Shown: positions 1 to 6,239 of the stretch, piece by piece
How positions within the stretch are numbered: the stretch's first letter is position 1
How the letters are laid out: each line of letters opens with the position of its first letter
Assembly (NCBI GenBank): GCA_023443145.1
Contig: JAEZVS010000090.1
Coordinates: 1 to 6,239, forward strand
Source: Bacillota bacterium
Lineage (GTDB): Bacteria > Bacillota > Peptococcia > Peptococcales > Peptococcaceae
Direction of reading: 5' to 3'
DNA: 6,239 nt
The notes under the pieces: generated by a model
Database searches by the model: none
Told to the model about the DNA's origin: nothing
What the model saw: the letters and a program-made list of their open reading frames with translations, nothing else
Program-made: the position numbers and the translations under genes

Positions 1-3000
1 CCGCCGCTCCAGGTTTTTCAGGGCCTGGAAGACAGAGACTTGCTTGACAGCCGCAACAGCCACGAATATTTGCGTCTGATGGATGCATGGGATGATTTCT
101 ATATTCAGGAAGTGCTGCGCCTGGGTCGTGAAGTGCTTTATTTTGACTTACTCTCTCACATTGCCGGGGTGCATCGGGTGGCGATGACGGTGGGTACACA
201 ATTGAGAGATGCCGGCATTCATGTGGATTTGCCATTGCTTTCAGGCGCCGCACGGGTGCACGACATCGGCAAATTTGGCTGTCGAAATGAAGCCGAGAGA
301 CGCCGCATGGCTTATTTACATTATTATTATACAGAGCAATGGTGCCAGCATCAGGGTATAGACCACATCGGCCACATTGCGATGAACCACTCCACCTGGG
401 ATTTGGAGCTGGAAAATCTTTCGGTGGAATCCCTTCTCTTGATTTATGCAGATTTTCGCGTGAAGGCCGCCCCAGGACCTCGGGGAGAACGCGAGAAAAT
501 GAAAATTTACAGCTTGGACGATTCTTTTGCGGTCATTTTAAACAAGCTGGACAATGTAGACGAAAAAAAACGCGCCCGTTATCAACGGGTATACAATAAA
601 CTGGCCGATTTTGAAGCCTATCTCAAAGATTATGGCGTGGATGTGAGTTTGGGTGAGCGCAAGCCGCCGACGCCGCGTCCTCTCTGGCTGGGCATGATTC
701 GCGGCGAAGATACGCCCGATACGTTTAAATTTTTGGCTATTGAGCACAACATTCGCATTATGGACACCCTGGCCGATGGAGAACATTTGCAAAATATGCT
801 GGAGGCTTTGCGCACCAGCGGGCAGGCGGTGGATATTCGCGCCAATTTGAACATTTTTGAAGAATACATCACCTATATGACCCACGCCCAAAAAGAGCTC
901 ATCAGCAGTTATCTGATCGAGATGCTCATTCACCCGGAAGGGGACATTCGCCGCCAATCGGCACGGCTTTTGGGTGCTATTTTGGCCACCTTTGATGAGC
1001 GGTTCAGCAAATGGCTTCCTGACGAAGGGGTGCGCACGGTGCGCGGTCGACGCGCCATCGATTTGTGGCGCGGGCTCTTGTTGCATATTTTCTCGCCGGA
1101 TCAAAAGCTGGGAGAACGCTATCGCCGCTTTCAGGGCTATGCCTTTCAGTCGGTGATTGCCAGTTTGACCGAACATCTGGCAGAAGACGATCGGCGGCCG
1201 TTTTTAGAAGCCCTCATCGGTTTTTACGATCCGGATATCACCGACGAACTGACCATTTTTATTTTGTTGGATGCGTTGACGGAGCTTCCTTTTAGCGAAA
1301 TGACCGAGGGCGAAAAGCGTCAGATTGAGCGTTTTGTGCGGGCTCAGTTGGGACGAGAAAATTTGGAAATTCGTCTCACGGTGTTGAATTTTTACGAAAT
1401 ATTTTTGTCGGCCTCTTCTTTGGGGATAGAGGAAGCGTCGGCGTTGTTGTCGATGATGGATCAGACCGTTCCTCTTTGGGAGGGGGAAGGTTTTTTAAAA
1501 GCCCACATTGTGACGTTGCTTACCAACAAACCAATGGAGGTGCCCCCTTTCCGAGCGTCGGAAGTGTTTTTGGAAAACCTGAAAACGTCCACGCCTTGGC
1601 AGGCGAAAGCGGTGAATATTCGACGTCTGAAAGATGCCTTGGATACCAATCCGTCTCTCAACCGACTGCATGTGGCGCTCCATTTGTCCAATCTTTTGAA
1701 AGTGAGCGAACAGATTGCGGTGCGCCATGCAGCCGGTCAGATGCTTTGCGATATGGCCCCCATGCTTTCAGTGGAAGAGATCAATGAAGTGGTGGTGGAA
1801 CTTTACCGCGGTTTGGAGATGGATTCTTTCGAGTTCACCAAATACATTCCTGAATACTTGGCGCGCTTTGCAGCCCATCTGCCGCCCAGTGAGCACGACG
1901 AATTTGTTTACTCTTTGGCTGAACTTTTGGATGTTAAAAACGAGACGGTGGCCGAATTGGCTCTTTCCACCATGGCGCATGCCATTGCCTCTTTCGAAGA
2001 AATGAGTGAAGTGCGTCATCTCTCTGAAACGTCTTATCATAAAAGGCTGTCTCGAATGATGGGCTATATTATGAAAGGCCTTTCCGGATATCATGAGAGT
2101 TTGCGTATTGAGGCACTGAACGTGATTGCAACGGTGCTTTTCGGCAATGATGACCTTTCGTTGGATATGAAACGCGATATGTTTGATATTGTCTACAAGC
2201 GTCTTCTCATTTTGATGACCCGCGATGAAGAATCGCGAGATGTGGTGTTTTACGGCCATGCCAATGCGTTTAACCAAATTTACCGATTTTTGAGCGATTA
2301 TCTTTATTTGCATGACGAGCTGCCGCTGGTGGAAATTGAAAAAGCCGCCTTCTTTCCCGGCACCTTTGATCCGTTTACACTGGGCCATAAGGAAATTGTG
2401 CACACCATTCGTTCGTTGGGCTTCGAGGTATATATTGGTCTCGATGAATTCAGCTGGAGCAAAAATACCCAACCCACTGAAATTCGCCGGAATATTTTAC
2501 AGATGAGCGTGGCAGGCGAAGAAAATGTCATGCTTTTCCCGCCGATTTTCCCCGTCAATATAGCCAATCCCGGCGATTTGGAACGCCTTGCCGCTCTCTT
2601 TGAAGGCCGCGACCTTTATTTGGTGACGGGTTCTGATGTGGTGAGGGGCGCTTCAGCTTATCAGGAGGCACCTACGGCAGGTTCGGTGCACGGTTTCAAT
2701 CACGTGATCATCAACCGGCCGGCGGACGGGCTCACCTCGGAAGAGCGTGAGGCTGCCATTGCCTGCATCAATGGCAAGGTGGAAGTACTGAATCTTTCTG
2801 ACGACATGGAAGGCGTGTCTTCCACAGCCATTCGTGCCAATATTGATTTAAACCGCGACATTTCGCATCTCATTGACCGCATGGCTCAGAATTACATCTA
2901 TGACAACAACCTTTATCTGGGTGAACTTAAGATGAAAAGCGTGCAGCAACCGGTTGCCACCAAGGTTGATGTTCGACAGGGTGTTGCTGTGGATCGTCGG

Positions 3001-4428
3001 GTATTTGCCGATAATGCAAATCTGTGTCAGACTCTCGCCGCCGACATGGGTGCGCAGAATACCTTGGTTTGCACCCAAGAAGGCGCCGGTGCTCAGGCGG
3101 CGATGGTGGCGGAACTGGTGGCGGCGCCCCATTTGTTCGATGCTTTAGGTTCGCGAGCGGTGGCCGGTGCATTGCGGCGCACCGGGGCCAGTTTGTTTGT
3201 CGTTCTTTCCCGATTACAATCCACCGATGCGCAACCGCAAAATGTGCAGCGGGTGTTTACCCAAGCCCTCCTTTGGGCTATGGGCCAGGGTGCGACCTGT
3301 GCGGTGTATGCAGGCGGACCTCAGGAAGAGTTGGCCCTTGTCCGGCCGGTGCTGTGGCGGCACGGTTTTCAACCGCTGATGGATACCGAAGACGGCTGGT
3401 ACGAAATTGTGGACATGCGCATGCCGAATCTTCTATCCAACAATGTGCGTACGCTCTTGAAAGAACCTTTCGCCAGTATGCCGGAAGTGCAGCAGGTGGC
3501 TTTTGATGCGCATTGCCGCTTGCAGCAAAGCCTTACGGAGTTTTATCCCGGAGAACTGGTTCTTTCCTATGATGCCCATCTTTTGGAAAGTCAGCTGGCC
3601 GAACTCATCAGCCGAGAAAACGGCGTACCGATACACCAAGGCAAAAAGCGGGTGTTGGGACCGGCCATGTGCGTGCCTTACGGCCATCTTTTGCGCCATG
3701 CCTTGGTGGCCAACACGGTGACGCGGCCTCTTTTTGTGCAACGCCTTTATGGCGCCAATATGCGCGATATGAATGTATCGCCGCTGCCGTATTACAACAG
3801 CATGGAAAGCCAGGCCTTGATTCTCCATTCCTTTAAGCGGCCGGTGGTGCTGACCGATGAGGTGTTTAACCGTGGCCGCACCTTTGAATTGCTTTTGCCC
3901 CATTTACAGGAAGCGGATGTTGCCATTGACTCGGTTGCCACAGGCATTATGACCGCAGCCGGACGCGACTTATTGGAAGAGCTGGGCATCACCCACCACG
4001 CGATTCACCACCTTCCCAATATTCGTTATTGGCTGGTGGACAGCAAGGCTTATCCTTTTATGGACGGCTACAGCCGCTCTGATAAAAGTGCCCACGTGAT
4101 CCGAGGCATTGAGCAGGCTGTCAATCCGGTGCTGCCGTTTGCCGCGGCCCCCTTCTTCAGCGATCAGAATGTAGATGTGGCGTGGCGCTACTCCAAGGTG
4201 TGTTTGGACAACGCCCGGGACATTATGTCCACGTTGGAGCGGATTTATCAACATAAGCATGAGCGGAGCTTGACGCTGCAACGCCTGCCGGAAGTATTCC
4301 GCCGCTCGATGATGCCCGACCCCGGCGCCCATATGCAATATGACTTCACCCAAAGCCCGTCGACATATATTGCACAAGATCTGAGCCGGCTCGATTATTT
4401 GGCCAACATGATGCCTGTACTTTCTTAA
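1..4428 (+). CDS. Giant multidomain protein: HD phosphohydrolase, HEAT-like helical region, NadD-like nucleotidyltransferase, GNAT-like and PRTase-like regions (5' partial)
   Basis: The frame is open from base 1, so the true start probably lies upstream. A TTG at 40 with GGAAG at 27-31 is a possible but unlikely start. Residues below count from that TTG. Residues 40-145 form an HD domain: H45, the HDIGK motif (H74-D75), histidines around 104-117, and D138 in ADFRVKA. This is the metal-ligand pattern of HD phosphohydrolases, a superfamily that includes the Ap4A hydrolase YqeK. Residues 270-760 are leucine-rich repeated helices resembling HEAT/ARM solenoids. Residues 768-960 are NMNAT/NadD-like: GTFDPFTLGH (774-783, TxGH), TGSDVV (863-868), INRP (891-894), SSTAIR (927-932) and a NadD-style YIYDNNLY end (952-959). 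Residues 965-1130 look weakly GNAT-like (WRHGF, then WYEIVDMRMP). Residues 1165-1345 include VVLTDEVFNRGRT (1269-1281), resembling a divergent PRPP loop. The tail is unassigned. No signal peptide or membrane segment is seen, so it is probably cytoplasmic. Known NadD proteins are about 200 residues, so this is an unusual fusion. Substrates are unknown; a nucleotide or NAD-related role is inferred. Confidence 0.88.
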   Translation, partial: PPLQVFQGLEDRDLLDSRNSHEYLRLMDAWDDFYIQEVLRLGREVLYFDLLSHIAGVHRVAMTVGTQLRDAGIHVDLPLLSGAARVHDIGKFGCRNEAERRRMAYLHYYYTEQWCQHQGIDHIGHIAMNHSTWDLELENLSVESLLLIYADFRVKAAPGPRGEREKMKIYSLDDSFAVILNKLDNVDEKKRARYQRVYNKLADFEAYLKDYGVDVSLGERKPPTPRPLWLGMIRGEDTPDTFKFLAIEHNIRIMDTLADGEHLQNMLEALRTSGQAVDIRANLNIFEEYITYMTHAQKELISSYLIEMLIHPEGDIRRQSARLLGAILATFDERFSKWLPDEGVRTVRGRRAIDLWRGLLLHIFSPDQKLGERYRRFQGYAFQSVIASLTEHLAEDDRRPFLEALIGFYDPDITDELTIFILLDALTELPFSEMTEGEKRQIERFVRAQLGRENLEIRLTVLNFYEIFLSASSLGIEEASALLSMMDQTVPLWEGEGFLKAHIVTLLTNKPMEVPPFRASEVFLENLKTSTPWQAKAVNIRRLKDALDTNPSLNRLHVALHLSNLLKVSEQIAVRHAAGQMLCDMAPMLSVEEINEVVVELYRGLEMDSFEFTKYIPEYLARFAAHLPPSEHDEFVYSLAELLDVKNETVAELALSTMAHAIASFEEMSEVRHLSETSYHKRLSRMMGYIMKGLSGYHESLRIEALNVIATVLFGNDDLSLDMKRDMFDIVYKRLLILMTRDEESRDVVFYGHANAFNQIYRFLSDYLYLHDELPLVEIEKAAFFPGTFDPFTLGHKEIVHTIRSLGFEVYIGLDEFSWSKNTQPTEIRRNILQMSVAGEENVMLFPPIFPVNIANPGDLERLAALFEGRDLYLVTGSDVVRGASAYQEAPTAGSVHGFNHVIINRPADGLTSEEREAAIACINGKVEVLNLSDDMEGVSSTAIRANIDLNRDISHLIDRMAQNYIYDNNLYLGELKMKSVQQPVATKVDVRQGVAVDRRVFADNANLCQTLAADMGAQNTLVCTQEGAGAQAAMVAELVAAPHLFDALGSRAVAGALRRTGASLFVVLSRLQSTDAQPQNVQRVFTQALLWAMGQGATCAVYAGGPQEELALVRPVLWRHGFQPLMDTEDGWYEIVDMRMPNLLSNNVRTLLKEPFASMPEVQQVAFDAHCRLQQSLTEFYPGELVLSYDAHLLESQLAELISRENGVPIHQGKKRVLGPAMCVPYGHLLRHALVANTVTRPLFVQRLYGANMRDMNVSPLPYYNSMESQALILHSFKRPVVLTDEVFNRGRTFELLLPHLQEADVAIDSVATGIMTAAGRDLLEELGITHHAIHHLPNIRYWLVDSKAYPFMDGYSRSDKSAHVIRGIEQAVNPVLPFAAAPFFSDQNVDVAWRYSKVCLDNARDIMSTLERIYQHKHERSLTLQRLPEVFRRSMMPDPGAHMQYDFTQSPSTYIAQDLSRLDYLANMMPVLS

Positions 4429-4433
4429 GGAGG
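4426..4433 (+). promoter_or_regulatory. Strong Shine-Dalgarno for the LDH-like gene, overlapping the upstream stop codon
   Basis: TAAGGAGG contains a perfect AAGGAGG core complementary to the 16S rRNA 3' end, and lies 6 bases before the ATG at 4440. Its first three bases are the TAA stop of the giant gene. Ribosomes terminating there sit directly on the next initiation site, which suggests translational coupling or reinitiation. The site also fixes the start of the downstream gene. Confidence 0.85.
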
Positions 4434-4439
4434 ATATTC

Positions 4440-5747
4440 ATGAATGCATTTCGTTACAATCACTGGCGCTTGCTGAGCGCCTTGCCGCTGGAAGCACCTT
4501 TTGAACCCGCCACGCTGGAGGAGGTGTGTGCCGGTGACGGCCCCATATATCTGGTGGTGCGTGCCGATGCCCGCCGCCATACAGCGGTGTGGCATCTTCA
4601 GCATCCGGCGGAACTGATCAGAACGGATCGGGGGCTCTGGCTGCTTTCTCAAAAAGAAATTCATGCTGTGGATGTGTCGGCGGTGGATCCTCGCCTTATT
4701 GAAGCGGTAAAGGCCGGCCGCGTATGGGCGGTCAATCAAAATTGGGACAACTGGCTGGTGCTGGCGGAAGAAGCCACGCGCGGGGTTCGGCGTCCGACAC
4801 GGATTCAACTGGCAGCTTTAGGCAATGTGGGCAGCACCGCATTATTGTCGCTGGCCCTTCTGGCCAAAGATGATGTGGCCCATATTGGGGTTTACGATCC
4901 CAATGAGCCGCTGACCGCCCGATGGGTGGCAGAGGTCAACCAATGCGCCTGGCCTTTTCAGCCCCGCGACATTCCACCGGTGTATATGCTGTCGGAAGAG
5001 CGGCTTTTTGAAGACTGTGATGTATTTATTTTTGCCGCCACGGCAGGTATTATGGCGCCGGGCCAGGAAAAAGGTGACGTGCGTCAGCTGCAATATGAGC
5101 AAAACAGCCGCTTGGTGGCCCATTATGCAGCATTGGCACGAGACCAGGGGTTTAATGGACTTTTTGTGATTTTATCCGATCCGGTGGAGCGGCTTTGTCA
5201 GGCGGCGCTGCGGGCCGGCGGTCCCGATGGAGAGGTGGCCACTGCTCGTGATTTGCGGCCGGGACAAATTGTGGGCAGCGGTCTCGGCGTCATGCACAGC
5301 CGGGCTCTGGTGGCCGCCAGCCAGTCGCCGGAAGAGGATGCCGCCCGACGCTACCTCAGTCATGGCCGCGCCTTTGGTTGCCATGGGGATGATCTGGTTT
5401 TGGCCAATGATCCGTCTTTTTATGATGATCGGGCCAGCCAACGCTTGAGCGAGACGGTGCGGCACATGAACATGAATGTGCGGGCCTTGGGCTATAAGCC
5501 CTATGTGGCGCCGGCCGTATCCAGCGGCGCCATGGCGCTGCTGTCGATGATACGAGGCGACTGGCACTACAGCACCGTTTTTCTGGACGGCATTCACTAT
5601 GGCTGTGCCAATCGCCGCGTCGGCCTTTCTCCGGATGTGGAGGCCACTCAGATGGATGAAGCGCTCTTTGCCCGTATTCATGAAAGTTTTCGGCATTTGA
5701 AAGAGCTGGTGGCTGACGATGAAAAGCGTGAATGCGGTGGGCGCTGA
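4440..5747 (+). CDS. Lactate/malate dehydrogenase-like Rossmann-fold protein with N-terminal extension
   Basis: This 435-residue protein starts at an ATG with an ideal ribosome-binding site. Residues 1-115 do not resemble the LDH/MDH family. From about 120 the order of family motifs is kept: a nucleotide-binding turn ALGNVGST (126-133), an acidic residue ending the second strand (D153 in VYDPN), a PG pair starting the substrate loop (207-208) with R215 nearby, SDPVE (246-250) where the family has SNPVD, VGSG (278-281) followed by R288, and GCHGDD (313-318) where the family has GEHGDS. The catalytic histidine (H315) and substrate arginine (R288) thus appear present. The first glycine of GxGxxG is Ala126, the Asn of SNPVD is Asp247, and the Asp expected three residues before the arginine is Met285. 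Typical LDH/MDH proteins are about 310-330 residues, so this is a longer, divergent relative, probably cytoplasmic and NAD(P)-binding. Its substrate is unlikely to be predictable as lactate or malate. It lies 11 bases after the giant gene and overlaps the next gene, as in an operon. Confidence 0.85.
   Translation: MNAFRYNHWRLLSALPLEAPFEPATLEEVCAGDGPIYLVVRADARRHTAVWHLQHPAELIRTDRGLWLLSQKEIHAVDVSAVDPRLIEAVKAGRVWAVNQNWDNWLVLAEEATRGVRRPTRIQLAALGNVGSTALLSLALLAKDDVAHIGVYDPNEPLTARWVAEVNQCAWPFQPRDIPPVYMLSEERLFEDCDVFIFAATAGIMAPGQEKGDVRQLQYEQNSRLVAHYAALARDQGFNGLFVILSDPVERLCQAALRAGGPDGEVATARDLRPGQIVGSGLGVMHSRALVAASQSPEEDAARRYLSHGRAFGCHGDDLVLANDPSFYDDRASQRLSETVRHMNMNVRALGYKPYVAPAVSSGAMALLSMIRGDWHYSTVFLDGIHYGCANRRVGLSPDVEATQMDEALFARIHESFRHLKELVADDEKRECGGR
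5708..5712 (+). promoter_or_regulatory. Probable weak ribosome-binding site for the third gene
   Basis: GGTGG lies 6 bases before the ATG at 5719, inside the end of the LDH-like gene. It is a poor match to the consensus compared with the site at 4426-4433. Initiation may therefore depend on ribosomes arriving from the overlapping upstream gene. It supports ATG 5719 as the start, but GTG codons at 5728 and 5737 cannot be excluded. Confidence 0.4.
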
Positions 5748-6239
5748 TACGCTGACACTGGTCCTTCCCCATACCCCCGATGCGCCAACAGCGCCGCGAT
5801 TGGCGGCGGTGTTGGATCAAACTTTGCCGGCTGCAGTGCGATGCATCACCCGGGTGGATGAATTGGATACGGTGCGCGGAAGCCGTCTGTTCTTTGCCAT
5901 TGCTTTAGACGAAGGCGGTATGAACATCGGTTTGGATGAGATGAAACATTATCTGGCCCTACACCCCGATCTTTTGGAAGGCTGCACCGCCGTCATGATG
6001 GTGGATGGCCCCGATGCTCTTTTTACCAAAAGTGTGGCGCGGGAAATGGTTTTTCGCGCCAATCGGGCCGGATGCGCCTTCATATCCAAGCCTCTCATTG
6101 AGGCCACCGGGGATCTTTACAATTTTACTCTTCGGGCGGAGCTTTTGGGCACGTCGTTGCATGAAGCCTATATCTATCATGTGTCGGATCTTGTCAAGCG
6201 TCTGCTGCAAAGCGATTCAGGATCGGGCGAGACAGAGAC
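5719..6239 (+). CDS. Hypothetical protein, possibly flavodoxin/FMN-reductase-like (3' partial)
   Basis: This frame opens after a TGA at 5698-5700. It has an ATG at 5719 and no stop through the right edge, giving 173 visible residues that begin MKSVNAVGADTLTLVLPH. It overlaps the LDH-like gene by 29 bases in a different frame, so translation is probably coupled. An N-terminal strand-like stretch (TLTLVLP, 11-17) and a hydrophobic strand (SRLFFAIAL, 55-63) are followed by a glycine-containing segment (DEGGMNIG, 64-71), a strand (AVMMVDG, 91-97), a helix rich in basic residues, and RAGCAFISKPLIEATGDLYN (116-135). This alternation suggests a Rossmann or flavodoxin-like alpha/beta fold, and the last segment is reminiscent of flavodoxin-type or NADPH-dependent FMN reductase-like proteins. 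That resemblance is a guess from texture, not a recognised signature. No signal peptide or membrane segment is visible. That it is coding is well supported by the long open frame, the plausible composition and the operon context. Its function is unknown. Confidence 0.7.
   Translation, partial: MKSVNAVGADTLTLVLPHTPDAPTAPRLAAVLDQTLPAAVRCITRVDELDTVRGSRLFFAIALDEGGMNIGLDEMKHYLALHPDLLEGCTAVMMVDGPDALFTKSVAREMVFRANRAGCAFISKPLIEATGDLYNFTLRAELLGTSLHEAYIYHVSDLVKRLLQSDSGSGETE

Noticed and set aside
31..39. GACAGAGAC near the left edge repeated exactly at the right edge (6231-6239)
   Set aside because: A 9-base direct repeat lies within coding frames at both ends, with no inverted repeats, transposase or insertion-site structure. 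It is most likely chance.
40..42. TTG at 40 as the true start of the giant gene
   Set aside because: GGAAG at 27-31 is a passable ribosome-binding site, but the frame is open back to base 1 with sensible codons. The gene most likely starts outside the window.
538..1176. Minus-strand open frame of 212 codons
   Set aside because: It lies wholly antisense to the HD/HEAT part of the giant gene, has histidine- and arginine-rich shadow composition and no recognisable motif. The plus-strand frame has clear domains.
1768..2472. Minus-strand open frame of 234 codons
   Set aside because: It is antisense to the helical region and the start of the NadD-like domain. No family texture is seen, and the plus strand carries the conserved GTFDPFTLGH motif in the same DNA.
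3024..3506. Plus-strand open frame of 160 codons in another frame
   Set aside because: Its arginine-, glycine- and cysteine-rich product is typical of an out-of-frame reading of GC-richer coding DNA. It sits inside the continuous giant frame.
4429..4439. Possible promoter or terminator between the first two genes
   Set aside because: Only 11 bases separate them and they hold the Shine-Dalgarno. There is no room for a hairpin or promoter.
5172..5696. Minus-strand open frame of 174 codons
   Set aside because: It is a shadow of the LDH-like gene, overlapping its VGSG and GCHGDD motifs, with no independent start signal or domain.

Overview
The window is coding almost end to end, all on the plus strand. 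It looks like the interior of one operon from a moderate-GC bacterium (roughly half G+C by eye). A perfect AAGGAGG ribosome-binding site and an HD/NadD-type domain pairing (compare the nadD-yqeK neighbours common in Firmicutes) point to a Firmicute, perhaps a clostridial or Tissierellia-type anaerobe. That assignment is an inference. No rRNA, tRNA, CRISPR array, insertion sequence, promoter or terminator could be identified, and both edges cut through genes.

Layout. (1) Bases 1-4428 hold one very large open frame, open at the left edge, encoding at least 1475 residues. It appears to be a multidomain fusion: an HD phosphohydrolase domain with intact metal-ligand motifs; a helical, HEAT/ARM-like region of about 480 residues; a complete NadD-like nucleotidyltransferase domain; a weaker GNAT-acetyltransferase-like region; a region with a divergent phosphoribosyltransferase-like loop; and a C-terminal tail. 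(2) After 11 bases comes a 435-residue protein at 4440-5747. It has a lactate/malate dehydrogenase-like Rossmann body, an additional N-terminal region of about 115 residues, and a partly altered active site. (3) Overlapping its end by 29 bases, a third gene starts at 5719 and runs off the right edge. Its 173 visible residues match no family with certainty, but its second half is faintly reminiscent of flavodoxin/FMN-reductase-like proteins.

How they may work together. The tight spacing and overlap imply co-transcription and coupled translation. The recognisable parts (HD hydrolase, NMNAT-family adenylyltransferase, PRTase-like segment, NAD-type dehydrogenase fold, possible flavoprotein) share a theme of nucleotides, NAD-like cofactors and redox. 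The window may therefore encode an uncharacterised nucleotide or dinucleotide metabolic, salvage or signalling pathway built around a mega-enzyme. The domain calls for HD, NadD and LDH-like rest on visible motifs. The GNAT, PRTase and flavodoxin calls and the pathway idea are inference.
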